A stretch of DNA of 64,000 nt from Niabella beijingensis (GCF_020034665.1 NZ_JAIQDI010000001.1:1674001-1738000); one strand, 5' to 3'. Positions 8,561 through 17,525 are shown, counted from the stretch's first letter. Translations and numbers: made by a program. Notes: generated by a model from the letters alone, not told the origin.

Positions 8561-9403
8561 CTACATCATCTGATACATAACAAACTGCAGTTTCTTCACC
8601 GGTATTGCTGTATACTTACCCTCCTGCTGATAGATCTCCAGTACTGCATTTGTGTGCATCGCAAAATGATGTTTCACATCCAGATCAAAACTCACTGTTG
8701 CCTTCATAAAGCATGGGGTTTCTTTTTTAGCTTCCGGCAATAGTTCCTCCGGTGCCTCCTGTTCTTCTGAAACAAATTTTACTTCTATAGATCCGTATTC
8801 CGTTACCTGCGGTATAATTCTTTGCATTCCCGGGAATCTGACCGGGGAACGGTAAGGAATTACTGATAAATAAAGATCTGCCGGCTGCATGTATTTTTCC
8901 GAATAAGCCATATACTTCGGATGAAAAAACAAATTCCAGAACAGATCATAATCCATCGACCGTTGCAATAAAGAACTAGTTGCGATTTTCCGGTCTGCTG
9001 CTGCTGTGAAATCACTTACAACGGGTCCCTCATATTTCTCTAAAAGCTGCCGCTTATTATTTTCCCACCGGTTTAAGATCTCCTGGTGATTCACAATTCC
9101 GGCAACCTGCTTACCCCATCCGTCAATCACCGTTTCCACAGGATATAACGACCGGGAAATCACAGCAGCGAACCGCTCGCTGATGGTATCCGGTTCATGT
9201 TGGTTAAAGAATACTTCCTGTTTATTTAAACGCATCAGGAACCCCGACTCATGCTCCGCCAGTGTTATTGCAGCGTTATAATCAATCCGCTTGTGAGGAT
9301 TGAATTCTGTCCCTTCGTAATATTTTACAGAGACGCCATAGCTACGCATACCTAACCCCGTCAGGTTTGAAATAAATATTTTTTCTTTGTTAACGGAGCT
9401 CAC
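8561..9403 (-). CDS. Conserved-looking protein of unknown function in T6SS cargo island
   Basis: A 280-residue soluble protein without signal peptide or membrane segment. The start at 9403 is a GTG; the next in-frame ATG is 18 codons in. It is Tyr/Phe/Trp-rich in the middle (YDLFWNLFFHPKYMAY). A short acidic linker of roughly 15 residues separates it from a C-terminal domain of about 60 residues. It lies between a lipoprotein and the DUF4280 gene in an operon headed by VgrG. Position suggests an adaptor/chaperone that loads the effector onto the PAAR-like tip, but no family is recognised and this is inference only. Confidence 0.5.
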   Translation of the reverse strand: MSSVNKEKIFISNLTGLGMRSYGVSVKYYEGTEFNPHKRIDYNAAITLAEHESGFLMRLNKQEVFFNQHEPDTISERFAAVISRSLYPVETVIDGWGKQVAGIVNHQEILNRWENNKRQLLEKYEGPVVSDFTAAADRKIATSSLLQRSMDYDLFWNLFFHPKYMAYSEKYMQPADLYLSVIPYRSPVRFPGMQRIIPQVTEYGSIEVKFVSEEQEAPEELLPEAKKETPCFMKATVSFDLDVKHHFAMHTNAVLEIYQQEGKYTAIPVKKLQFVMYQMM

Positions 9404-9443
9404 GTCAGAATAACCTTTTTACTGTTTATATTATCAGGGACCG

Positions 9444-10166
9444 CTACAAACGCCGGGGCGGGCCCTCTTTTTTTTCTTCCAGCACCTTGCCCGTTGTACC
9501 ATCCAGCGTAAATAACTGCTGATACGGCTCGGGCACTTTTTCATCTACGGTCCATCGCAGGTTCCACACATTTGCCTTATAAACGCTATCATATCCTCTC
9601 CTGACACGACCTGTTTTTGAAAAATCCACCTGGTGCTTTTTCCCAAACTCAATTACATCCTTTAATGCAAAAGGATATTCCTTGTCTTTATCCGTCTCTC
9701 CGGTTAACTTTCCAGTACTGTCAAATTGCTGCCAGATTCCGATTTCGAGCGCTGTTGAGAAATAATGGGCCACGCTGATCAGGTTTCCTTCCCTGTTAAA
9801 GAGGTAGGCTGTTCTGTAGGCATCCGGCCGCGATTCAATCCTTGTATAGGTTTCCACCTGCTTCCGGTCGAATGCGTCTGTAGTTGCATCTGGACGTAAT
9901 CGGTAATATTCTGAAATCTCCGTTCCGTCCTTCTCCGTGTAGCCCTCATATTCCGGATTCTTCTTTAGTTTTTCTTCGTACGCGTCTATGTTGAACTTCT
10001 TCATAACAGCATTTTTTAAACTGTCCTTCGTTACAGGTAGCGGCAACACGTTCTTTTCTGATGACCCGGCCTGGCTTTTACAGCTTAAGCACAGGCCGCA
10101 GACAGCTATTACTAAAAACAGCTTAAACGTTATGGTAAGATTTGGTGTACCTGGTCCCATTGCCAT
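9444..10166 (-). CDS. Putative lipoprotein, candidate immunity partner of the metzincin
   Basis: A 240-residue protein with a hydrophobic N-terminal segment ending in a lipobox (FLVIAVCGLCLSCKS). The remainder has repeats loosely like MORN/toxin_15-type antitoxins (DSTGKLTGETDKDKEYPF, FTLDGTTGKVLEEKKEG). The gene overlaps the 3' end of the zinc-protease gene by 37 bp, so the two are tightly coupled. Two Met codons are available at the start (10166 and 10160). A periplasmic lipoprotein behind a T6SS protease fits an immunity role; this is inferred from context, not from a recognised domain. Confidence 0.55.
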   Translation of the reverse strand: MAMGPGTPNLTITFKLFLVIAVCGLCLSCKSQAGSSEKNVLPLPVTKDSLKNAVMKKFNIDAYEEKLKKNPEYEGYTEKDGTEISEYYRLRPDATTDAFDRKQVETYTRIESRPDAYRTAYLFNREGNLISVAHYFSTALEIGIWQQFDSTGKLTGETDKDKEYPFALKDVIEFGKKHQVDFSKTGRVRRGYDSVYKANVWNLRWTVDEKVPEPYQQLFTLDGTTGKVLEEKKEGPPRRL

Positions 10167-11518
10167 TTATACAATTGTTTTGCAATAATTTTTGTCTTGG
10201 AGGAATAATAATCCATAACATTATCTGTGGAGTATTCCTTAAAAGTATACCTGCTCGGGTTTAGAAATGTATGCCAGAACCCGATGCAATGCAGGAGTTC
10301 ATGCGCTACCGTACTTTCATCTACCTTGGTGGACGATTTTGTTTCGGCGGCTGTTTTCTTTTTATCAAAAATCAAAATACTGTACCGCTTGCCGCCTTTT
10401 TTTAATTTCCCTTTGGGAATGTCTTCGGAATGCCCCAGTAACCAGCCTTTGCCGCCACAGCTTTCTATAGTGCATACATCCGGAAGGAAAAATATCCTGA
10501 AAAAAGAATCAAACGTATGACCAAATGACTTACCTGCTTTGTTTCTTTTCATGCTCAGCATCTGGTTCAGGTAATTCATCAAATTTTCAGGGCCACCCTT
10601 CGCATAATCGTTATACCATTCTTCAAAATCAAAATCGGCGGGCAGGTCCAGGACCGTGTTTTGCAGATTCACATTTACATACGCCTGCCGCATAAACTTT
10701 TTCAGTATTTCCGCTTCTCCGGCCGTCGATGCTTTTTTTGTCGGACACTGAATTTTGACAAACAACACTTTTATTTCCTTATGAAATTTCTTATCGTTCT
10801 TTTTTACAATGATCCTGCCGGCCAGTTCTTTGCTGTCTTCTTTTACGGCATACACATTTATTTTCTGATCCGTTTCAAAATACTCCTTGCACTTAATTTC
10901 CACTGCGGAAGGCATATCATGCTTGCCCTTTTGTGTGGGAATTTCTTTCAGCAAGGAGATATCGAAATAGCTGTTGTCATATTCCAGTTCGTACTTCTCG
11001 GGCTCCTCTTCCACCTCCACTTTTATATTCAGTTTTGCCGTATAAGTGGGCAGCAGTGATAAATACGGGATGGCGTATACAAAAGCATATCGTCCATTCA
11101 TCTTCCAGGGAACAGTAAAGCGGTCAAACTCCATTACAAACCGATCATAGACTTTTGTTTCCTGCTTAAATATGGGGGAACACCAATCTTCATACCCCTG
11201 GGCATCTTTTTTATAAAGTACCTGGCCCAGAATATCCCGGTACCAGGTATCGCCCTTGGCGCCCGTATCTCCCATCCGTACCCAATCGAAGCCAAACTCC
11301 CCGTCGTATTTGGCGTGCGGACGAAACTGGACGATACACTTTGCTTTCAGCTCCTGCGCCGGCGGATCTTCAGGATCACCATAGCTTACCCCTTCATCTT
11401 CTCCTTTTTCTTTAACCACGCTGCCTGCAAAGGAATTGATGTTCTCCCGGGAATACATATTGTGGTTCCCGTGCGTAATCTTGGTATAAATTCCTTTTAC
11501 AATTCTTGTCCTGCTCAT
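10130..11518 (-). CDS. Metzincin-like zinc metalloprotease, probable T6SS effector
   Basis: Residues 406-416 read HELLHCIGFWH, a full metzincin zinc-binding motif (HExxHxxGxxH). A downstream NVMDY provides the Met-turn (Met at about 435). The 400-residue N-terminal part has beta-rich segments and no signal peptide, consistent with delivery by a secretion spike instead of Sec. It begins 2 bp after the VgrG stop codon, so it is probably loaded on that VgrG, and it overlaps a lipoprotein gene that may protect the producer. Proteolytic activity is supported by motif; the target and the effector role are inference from gene order. Confidence 0.75.
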   Translation of the reverse strand: MSRTRIVKGIYTKITHGNHNMYSRENINSFAGSVVKEKGEDEGVSYGDPEDPPAQELKAKCIVQFRPHAKYDGEFGFDWVRMGDTGAKGDTWYRDILGQVLYKKDAQGYEDWCSPIFKQETKVYDRFVMEFDRFTVPWKMNGRYAFVYAIPYLSLLPTYTAKLNIKVEVEEEPEKYELEYDNSYFDISLLKEIPTQKGKHDMPSAVEIKCKEYFETDQKINVYAVKEDSKELAGRIIVKKNDKKFHKEIKVLFVKIQCPTKKASTAGEAEILKKFMRQAYVNVNLQNTVLDLPADFDFEEWYNDYAKGGPENLMNYLNQMLSMKRNKAGKSFGHTFDSFFRIFFLPDVCTIESCGGKGWLLGHSEDIPKGKLKKGGKRYSILIFDKKKTAAETKSSTKVDESTVAHELLHCIGFWHTFLNPSRYTFKEYSTDNVMDYYSSKTKIIAKQLYKWQWDQVHQILP

Positions 11519-11520
11519 GA

Positions 11521-13374
11521 TTAGTTCGCTTTTCCGTTTTCACCGCTGTTGTTCTGCACTACTTTTTGTGCATGCTTGAGTAAACTTTGTTTGGAACTGA
11601 GATTAAAATCTCCATGACTGGACTCAACACGCTCCTGTTTTGCTTCGGAATGTACATCACCTTCGATCATTTCTGTGAGTTTTCCGCTGATGTTTAACAT
11701 GCTGTCACCGCCGACGGTAACCGTATTCAGCCGGCCCGTAGTATGCACATGGTCTTTACCGATCGACACCGTCTGGTTCTGGCCAACACTGGTCGCTTTG
11801 TCCTTGCCGATGGTGCTTGTCATATTCTCCGTTACATTAAAATGCATGTTCTTTGCATTAAAGGTCATTGTCTCAGGAGCTGTTATTGTTATATTTTTCC
11901 CCGTGGTGTCCAGGTAAATCTCGTTGCCCCCGGGATCCCGGATAATGATATGCGTACCGGATCCGGCATCACTAAACTCTACCATATGACCGCTCCGTGT
12001 CCGGATGGTTTTTATATCGTTGCCCGCATTGCTGAAGCTGGTATTGGCGCTTCCGTGGTATACCGTACCGATCACATAGGGCTTTGTGGGACTTTCACTT
12101 TCAAAGCCCACCATCACTTCCTCGCCGATCTCGGGTATAAAGAAATGTCCTTTTTCTCCCCCGCCGTGCGGACTGGTAACGCGGATCCAGGGCGTTTTCT
12201 CCGAACCGTTCATCCAGTGGAATTTCACCCGTACCCGGCCCAGACCGTTATAGTCGTTATTATCGGTTACAATCGCACTTTGTGTTTCACATACAGGATC
12301 CCGGGGAACAGTAATGGGCGCTACTTTGATGCTTGAGGGCACCGCCGTAAAATGATTTTCATAATGTCCCTGTCCGTCCACATGATGACTTACTGCTGTT
12401 ATCAGGTATTCTCCATACCCCTCGGAAGCGGCACTGAATACATTGCTGCCACTCACTTCCACACGGCCGCCCAGCATTACGCCCGGGTGACCGCTCTGTC
12501 CCCGGAACTGTACCAGTTTGCTGCTTTCCACTGCACTGCGCAGCGTCACCAGGTCGTCCTGTTGTTTTTTATTGGTCAGAAATTTATTATTCCATTGTTT
12601 GGGCTGTGTTCCGTATACCGTTTGCGAGGCCTTATACGCCTGCTCCCCCCAGGGGTTCAGACCGGCTTTTTGCTCCACCCCCTGTGGCTCACTGGTATAT
12701 ACCTGGCTGTTCAGATAGTCCCAGCCCATTAACTGCTGCTGGGTGGCACGCGCCTCCATAGACACGTTAAAGCTGCTCAGGTGCCGGCCATAGATGAGCT
12801 CTGTTTTTTCCGCGCCCCGTGGCGGCCCTATCACCAGGCTGCGTCCGTCCCAGAACAGCCATTCTCCATAACTTCCGGTGAGGCGTTGCAAAAACTGCCA
12901 GGCCGTTTCCTTATACTGCACGGTATAGGCCAGGGTTTCACCATATAGTGGTTGTACCTTAGGCTCCAGCAGGTTCTGGGGAAAGAATTTCAGCACATCC
13001 TGTGCAATGTTCTTCAGGGCCTTTTTTTCCCAGCTTTTGCAGTGCGGCCCGCTGTCCAGTACAATAGTGGGGCTATATCCGCGGATGATCACATCACCGT
13101 GATGTCCGGTAAAACGGGCGGTTTCTATCCCGGTTATAATCCCATTGAACAGCAGTGTTCCTTTCAGGCCAATACCCGTAATCCGTGCACCGAAGCTTCC
13201 GCCGATCATTTCTTTGGAAGACGTGAACATCCCGGAAGTGCCATCGATCGACTGGGCCGGACATATTAAAGTAAATTCATGATGGGAAAAAATGCTTTGG
13301 TTGAGGGCAAAGGAGGTAAACTGCATCAACGGCACACCATTGATGCTGAACATAGGTTCGGTTAATTGCGCCAT
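11521..13374 (-). CDS. vgrG: VgrG, type VI secretion spike protein
   Basis: A 617-residue protein with the VgrG layout: a gp27-like base (residues about 1-360, with AWQFLQRLTGSYGEWLFWDGR), a gp5-like OB-fold (VKFHWMNGSEKTPWIRVTSPHGGGEKGHFFIPEIGEEVMVGF) and a C-terminal beta-helix of short repeats. It has no extended toxin domain and ends in a short polar tail. It trimerises as the spike on the Hcp tube and carries PAAR and effectors. It is the first gene of a minus-strand run of seven; no sheath, baseplate or membrane-complex genes occur in the window, so this is a cargo (orphan vgrG) island. A weak -7 box (TAACTTTT on the minus strand) lies in the upstream 250 bp. Confidence 0.92.
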   Translation of the reverse strand: MAQLTEPMFSINGVPLMQFTSFALNQSIFSHHEFTLICPAQSIDGTSGMFTSSKEMIGGSFGARITGIGLKGTLLFNGIITGIETARFTGHHGDVIIRGYSPTIVLDSGPHCKSWEKKALKNIAQDVLKFFPQNLLEPKVQPLYGETLAYTVQYKETAWQFLQRLTGSYGEWLFWDGRSLVIGPPRGAEKTELIYGRHLSSFNVSMEARATQQQLMGWDYLNSQVYTSEPQGVEQKAGLNPWGEQAYKASQTVYGTQPKQWNNKFLTNKKQQDDLVTLRSAVESSKLVQFRGQSGHPGVMLGGRVEVSGSNVFSAASEGYGEYLITAVSHHVDGQGHYENHFTAVPSSIKVAPITVPRDPVCETQSAIVTDNNDYNGLGRVRVKFHWMNGSEKTPWIRVTSPHGGGEKGHFFIPEIGEEVMVGFESESPTKPYVIGTVYHGSANTSFSNAGNDIKTIRTRSGHMVEFSDAGSGTHIIIRDPGGNEIYLDTTGKNITITAPETMTFNAKNMHFNVTENMTSTIGKDKATSVGQNQTVSIGKDHVHTTGRLNTVTVGGDSMLNISGKLTEMIEGDVHSEAKQERVESSHGDFNLSSKQSLLKHAQKVVQNNSGENGKAN

Positions 13375-13621
13375 ACATAAGATATTGTCTGTGACGAAAT
13401 AAAAGTTATATTCTAAAGTAAAAATAATGTATTTATTACATAAAAAACTTGTATCATATCAATTTTTTGGATGCACACCCAAAGATGTTTTAACAATTAA
13501 AAAAAACCGCCCGTCCAACGGCTGTTTCTATAATTGCATCCTTAAAAAGATAGTACGGTTTGAAAGTATCCGGCCCACCGGGGAAATCGGCAAAACCCCA
13601 TCGTACTCTCAAATATTCCGT

Positions 13622-13629
13622 TACCTTTG
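13622..13629 (+). promoter_or_regulatory. Putative -7 promoter element for the dar block
   Basis: TACCTTTG, a full match to TAnnTTTG, 12 bp before the ATG at 13642. The longer TTG start at 13627 would lie inside this box, so the ATG is preferred and the 5' leader must be only a few bases. No good -33 TTG is seen. Confidence 0.5.
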
Positions 13630-13641
13630 CAAACTTTATTT

Positions 13642-14124
13642 ATGACGAGGCAGTTTTTAATAGTTACTGGTATCCTGACCCTGCTGTTCCTGAGTATCAA
13701 TACCGTTACAGCTCAATCAAAGTCAGCATTTTATAATGCGCTGGCCGGCAGTTCTGTAAAAGCGATCGATGCGCAGATCAGCCAGGTGAATGCCTATGCC
13801 AGCCCTGCGGAAGCCCCTGCCTTTACCGGTGCCCTTGAGATGCGGAAAGCCGGTCTGGTGACCATACCCGCCAAAAAGCTCTCAACGTTTAAACAGGGAC
13901 ATAAAAAACTGGAAGCGGCCATTGCCGCACACCCCAAGGAAGCAGAATTCCGTTTTCTCCGCCTGATGATCCAGGAAAATGCGCCTAAATCACTGGGATA
14001 TTCCAGGAACATTGCGGAAGACAGCAAAATGATCCGGGATCAGTTTGCATCGTTACCGGCTGTTACACAGCAAAGTGTAAAAAATTACAGTAAAAAATCA
14101 AAATCACTGTCGGGCTTTTTATAA
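13642..14124 (+). CDS. Small secreted protein of unknown function at head of flexirubin block
   Basis: A 160-residue protein with a Sec signal peptide (FLIVTGILTLLFLSINTVTAQ, cleavage after Ala-Gln). The mature part is Ala/Lys/Ser-rich and helical. It lies 7 bp upstream of darA and is very probably co-transcribed with it. Small secreted helical proteins of this kind are common in flexirubin clusters, but I do not recognise a named family. The start was chosen at ATG 13642 because an upstream in-frame TTG falls within the promoter box. Confidence 0.65.
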   Translation: MTRQFLIVTGILTLLFLSINTVTAQSKSAFYNALAGSSVKAIDAQISQVNAYASPAEAPAFTGALEMRKAGLVTIPAKKLSTFKQGHKKLEAAIAAHPKEAEFRFLRLMIQENAPKSLGYSRNIAEDSKMIRDQFASLPAVTQQSVKNYSKKSKSLSGFL

Positions 14125-14131
14125 TTCAGGT

Positions 14132-15055
14132 ATGAGCAAGAATGTTTTAGCGGTTTACTTTACACAATCAGGACAAACAAAGGAGATCCTTGATTCATTT
14201 TTACAACCGCTGCTTGCGGACGGGGTTACGGTGGATTTTCTGCAGGTGCGGACCCGGCATCAGTTTCCCTTCCCCTGGAGCATACCCGTTTTCTTTGACA
14301 CCGTGCCCGAATCGGTGGAGGTGATCCCGACAGCCCTGGAACCCTGGTCGGTGCCGAAGCAACATTACGACCTGGTGATCCTGGCCTGGCAGCCCTGGAA
14401 CCTGTCGCCCAGCATCCCCATCAGTTCTATATTACAGGATGAGCGCTTTAAAGCACTTATAAACAATACGCCGCTGATCACCATCTGCGGCTGCCGCAAT
14501 ATGTGGATCAATGCCCAGGAAAAGAACAAAAAACTCCTCGTTGATGCGGGCGCCCGGCTGGTGGGCAATATCGCCCTGTTTGACCGGCACCTCAACCATC
14601 TCAGCTATTTTACCATTTTTCACTGGCTGGGTACGGGCAGAAAGGACCGCAAATGGGGCATTTTCCCCAAACCGGGTGTGGCGCCGGCCGATATTGCCAA
14701 TGCCTCCGTTTTCGGAGCTACGGTAAACCGGTTCCTGCAGGCCGGAAATCCGCAATGGCAGGACCTGCAGCCGGAGCTGGTAAAACAGAAGGCCGTGGTT
14801 GTTAAATACTCCCTGATGTTCATTGAGCGCAAAGCGGGGAAAATATTCAGGAAATGGGTAGCCATTATCAATAAACATCCGCAGAACAGAAAAAAAATAC
14901 TTGTTGCCTATAAATATTATCTTGCGGTGGCGTTGCTGGTCGCTTCTCCTATTATTTTATTAGTAGATTTGATCCTGGTGCGCCCGTTCAGCCAGAAAAA
15001 GATCCGGCGGCAGATGGATTATTATGCAGGTGTGGAATGGAGGGAAAAGATTTAA
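14132..15055 (+). CDS. darA: Dialkylresorcinol biosynthesis protein DarA
   Basis: A 307-residue protein with a flavodoxin-like start (VLAVYFTQSGQTKEILD) and a hydrophobic C-terminal helix (YYLAVALLVASPIILLVDLILV) that could anchor it to the membrane. DarA works with the ketosynthase DarB to make 2,5-dialkylresorcinols; it is usually called the condensing enzyme and has been assigned an aromatising role. The product forms the lipid half of flexirubin pigments in Bacteroidota. The pairing with darB 105 bp downstream is the strongest support. The flavodoxin-like P-loop suggests flavin or nucleotide binding, which is an inference. Confidence 0.85.
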   Translation: MSKNVLAVYFTQSGQTKEILDSFLQPLLADGVTVDFLQVRTRHQFPFPWSIPVFFDTVPESVEVIPTALEPWSVPKQHYDLVILAWQPWNLSPSIPISSILQDERFKALINNTPLITICGCRNMWINAQEKNKKLLVDAGARLVGNIALFDRHLNHLSYFTIFHWLGTGRKDRKWGIFPKPGVAPADIANASVFGATVNRFLQAGNPQWQDLQPELVKQKAVVVKYSLMFIERKAGKIFRKWVAIINKHPQNRKKILVAYKYYLAVALLVASPIILLVDLILVRPFSQKKIRRQMDYYAGVEWREKI

Positions 15056-15070
15056 CCGCGTATTGGCCAA

Positions 15071-15131
15071 TAGCAGTGCTGCAGCTGCAGCGTGCGACGC
15101 AAGGATGCTGAAACCTGTTCTGCAGCCGGGC
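15071..15131 (+). repeat. Dispersed intergenic repeat, copy A
   Basis: The darA-darB gap contains a sequence with core GTGCGACGCAAGGA followed by GCTG and, 20 bp on, GCCGGG. A second copy occurs in inverted orientation at about 20835-20895 with the same 14-bp core and similar flanks. It is probably a repeat family of this genome. Confidence 0.55.
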
Positions 15132-15160
15132 CCATAAAAAATAAATGATTAAAAAACATT

Positions 15161-16309
15161 ATGAATTTGAACGACGTTTATATTAACCGTACTTCTCATT
15201 ATTTCCCCAACAACCCGGTATCCAATGACGAGATGGAGGAATACCTGGGTTATATCAATGGAAAACCCTCCAAATCCCGGCGAATTGTTTTGAGGAACAA
15301 CGCCATCACCAACCGTTACTATGCGCTGGAAAAAGGCGGTAAGATCACACATACCAACGCCCAGTTAACTGCTGCAGCGATCAAGGAATTATTCAGGAAC
15401 GACCCGGAAGGTGCAAAACAGATTGATGTGCTCTCCTGTGGTACTTCGTCGCCGGACCAGATGATGCCTTCACATGCCGTAATGGTGCACGGCTGGCTGC
15501 CGGAGCTGGGTTCCATTGAGGTGGTATCCCCCAGCGGTGTGTGCTGCGCAGGCATGCACGCCTTAAAGTATGCCTATTTATCAGTAAAGACCGGCGATGC
15601 CGCCACTGCGGTTGCCACCGGCTCCGAGCGGTTTTCGGCCTCGCTGGTGGCCAACCAGTTTGAAGATGAAGTGCATAAGCTGGAGGCGCTGGCGGAAAAC
15701 CCCTATATCAGCTTTGACAAGGAATTTTTACGCTGGATGCTGTCGGATGGTGCTTCTGCTTTCCTGATCTCCAATAAAAAGAACGAGGAAGGACTGAGCC
15801 TGAAGATCGAATGGATGGAAGGCATTTCCTATGCCGATTATATGGAAGCCTGTATGTATATGGGAGCGGAAAAACAGGGAGACGGACACCTGAAAAGCTG
15901 GCTGGAATTTGATCATGAAGCACAAAATGAGAAATCCGTGCTCAGCATTAAACAGGATGTAAAATTGCTGAGTCCGAACATCGTACCCCTGGGCGGAAAG
16001 ATATTGCCGGAACTGTTTGAGCGCCGCGGACTGAACCCGGATGATATTACCTGGTACCTGCCGCATATGAGCAGCAACTTCTTTAAAGATAAAATATACG
16101 AAGAGCATATCAAACTGGGGCATCATATACCCTATGAAAAATGGTTTGTGAACCTGAGCCAGGTAGGGAATGTGGGTGCGGCTTCCGTGTATTTTATGGT
16201 GGACGAATTGTTCAACAGCGGCAAGCTGAAAAAGGGGGATAAAGTGTTCCTGCTGGTGCCGGAAAGCTCCCGTTTCAGCTATATGTATGCCTTGCTGACG
16301 GCGGTATAA
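15161..16309 (+). CDS. darB: KAS III-like ketosynthase DarB (dialkylresorcinol synthase)
   Basis: A 382-residue thiolase-fold protein with the Cys-His-Asn triad of KAS III enzymes: Cys in SPSGVCCAGMHAL, His in WYLPHMSSNFF, Asn in NLSQVGNVGAAS. DarB condenses and cyclises two beta-ketoacyl intermediates to a cyclohexenone that DarA aromatises, giving the dialkylresorcinol part of flexirubin. It follows darA on the same strand. After darB the expected pigment genes are interrupted by a toxin-antitoxin pair. It acts in the cytoplasm with acyl carrier protein substrates. Confidence 0.87.
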   Translation: MNLNDVYINRTSHYFPNNPVSNDEMEEYLGYINGKPSKSRRIVLRNNAITNRYYALEKGGKITHTNAQLTAAAIKELFRNDPEGAKQIDVLSCGTSSPDQMMPSHAVMVHGWLPELGSIEVVSPSGVCCAGMHALKYAYLSVKTGDAATAVATGSERFSASLVANQFEDEVHKLEALAENPYISFDKEFLRWMLSDGASAFLISNKKNEEGLSLKIEWMEGISYADYMEACMYMGAEKQGDGHLKSWLEFDHEAQNEKSVLSIKQDVKLLSPNIVPLGGKILPELFERRGLNPDDITWYLPHMSSNFFKDKIYEEHIKLGHHIPYEKWFVNLSQVGNVGAASVYFMVDELFNSGKLKKGDKVFLLVPESSRFSYMYALLTAV

Positions 16310-16485
16310 AAATCTAAATACCTAAAAATCAGAAGTGGAGAACGTTTTGTTTTTCACTTTTTTATTTCGGTCTGTAAAGCCGCGGAATTTTAAACATCCT
16401 GTACGGTTTCATTCCGGACTGGTTCCGGACAGACAAAAAACGCTTTTTCCTTAAAATTCTTAACTTCGTAGGAAAGGAATTTATA

Positions 16486-16740
16486 ATGACAACAGCGGCT
16501 ATCAGGAATAAATTGCAGGACTATATACGTTTTGCTGATGATAAAAAAGTGAAGGCGATATATACCCTTTTGGAAGAGGAGATCACAACCGAATACCAGT
16601 GGTTTGAAGATAAGGAATTTGTGGCGGCATTAGACAAAGAATATGAGGCTGCTGTGTCTGGAAAAGCCAAAACCCACTCCTCTTTTGAAATTCAGAAAGA
16701 ATTACAGCAGCTGAGACACAAGAGGATAAAAGCGAAATGA
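16486..16740 (+). CDS. Antitoxin of a ParE-type toxin-antitoxin module
   Basis: An 84-residue protein with a helical N-terminus (IRNKLQDYIRFADDKKVKAIYTLLEEE), a middle region that matches the addiction-module component type (WFEDKEFVAALDKEYEAAVSG), and a Lys-rich tail. It overlaps the ParE-like toxin gene by 4 bp (ATGA), the standard antitoxin-first order. The antitoxin should neutralise the toxin by direct binding and may repress the operon. A near-consensus -7 box (TAACTTCG, 16461-16468) lies 17 bp upstream of the ATG. Confidence 0.82.
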   Translation: MTTAAIRNKLQDYIRFADDKKVKAIYTLLEEEITTEYQWFEDKEFVAALDKEYEAAVSGKAKTHSSFEIQKELQQLRHKRIKAK

Positions 16741-17042
16741 TGGGGTATCAGGCGGAGTATTCTAACCGGGCCAGAAGGGAGTTTATAGAAGCCTGGGCAT
16801 GGTATGAAAAGCAGCAGGCTCAGTTAGGAGACCGATTTGAGAAAGAGATATTCCAAAAAGTTAAACAATTAGAAGAAGCGCCCAAACGATACCCTAAAAG
16901 ATATCGTTTATATCGTGAAACTGCAATTGATGTATTCCCCTATTTAATCATTTACAGACTCGATGAAAAGTCAAACCGGTTAATCATCGTATCTGTATTT
17001 CATACGAGCCGCAATCCTGCAAAAAAGTACGGAAAAAAATGA
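16737..17042 (+). CDS. ParE/RelE-superfamily toxin
   Basis: A 101-residue protein with the ParE signature: YSNRARREFIEAWAWYEKQQAQLGDRFEKEI, then a region of basic residues and a C-terminal FPYLIIYRLDE...IVSVFHTSRNPAKK. ParE-type members poison DNA gyrase whereas RelE-type cleave mRNA; the long helical hairpin N-terminus favours ParE. It is translationally coupled to the antitoxin (4-bp overlap) and also overlaps the next gene by 4 bp. The module lies within the flexirubin block, which suggests insertion between darB and the later pigment genes. Confidence 0.85.
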   Translation: MMGYQAEYSNRARREFIEAWAWYEKQQAQLGDRFEKEIFQKVKQLEEAPKRYPKRYRLYRETAIDVFPYLIIYRLDEKSNRLIIVSVFHTSRNPAKKYGKK

Positions 17043-17446
17043 AAAAAGAAGAGATCCCGCAAGACAATGGAGCCCTTGGCAAGATCGCCAAAGAGCTTAC
17101 ATATGTGGTTGATGAAAACGGCAACTACTCCACGGGACAGAGCACCGGCTGGGAGGTAAAAACCGAAGCCCTGAATGTGGCCTGGCAGGATGTAGAGGCG
17201 AAGATCGAGGCGGCCAAACAAAAAGTGCTCTCCGGTGCCGCCAGTCCTATCCTGTATTTTATGGAAAAAAAGATCATGGACCTGAATATCCTGGCCTCTT
17301 ATACCGGCTACTGGAAATGGACGATAAAAAAACACCTGACCCCGACCGGTTTTCAAAAACTTCCGGAAAATAAACTGAAAAAATACGCGGCACTTTTTGA
17401 AGTGAGCGTGGAGGAATTAAAAAATCCGTTTAAACAAAGTGAATAG
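17039..17446 (+). CDS. Uncharacterised protein with HTH-like C-terminus, flexirubin-block associated
   Basis: A 135-residue protein. The N-terminal 60 residues have beta-strand character (ELTYVVDENGNYSTGQSTGWEVKTEAL). The C-terminal 60 residues look like an XRE-type helix-turn-helix with the usual ending (MDLNILASYTGYWKWTIKKHL...KKYAALFEVSVEELKNPF). This resembles small proteins I have seen between dar genes and BtrH-like genes in other Bacteroidota, so it may belong to the pigment block, not to the toxin module that it overlaps by 4 bp. Regulatory function is a guess from the HTH-like end. Confidence 0.55.
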   Translation: MKKEEIPQDNGALGKIAKELTYVVDENGNYSTGQSTGWEVKTEALNVAWQDVEAKIEAAKQKVLSGAASPILYFMEKKIMDLNILASYTGYWKWTIKKHLTPTGFQKLPENKLKKYAALFEVSVEELKNPFKQSE

Positions 17447-17525
17447 GGAACAGCAGGTAGCAAGCGGGATGGATTCCTGTACCTGCTATTTACCATTCAC
17501 TTCTCACTACATATAAACAACACAC

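Noticed and set aside
13427..13645. 72-codon plus-strand ORF upstream of the dar block
   Set aside because: No recognisable protein features; its 3' end overlaps the promoter box and start of 13642-14124, and it occupies the upstream region of vgrG.
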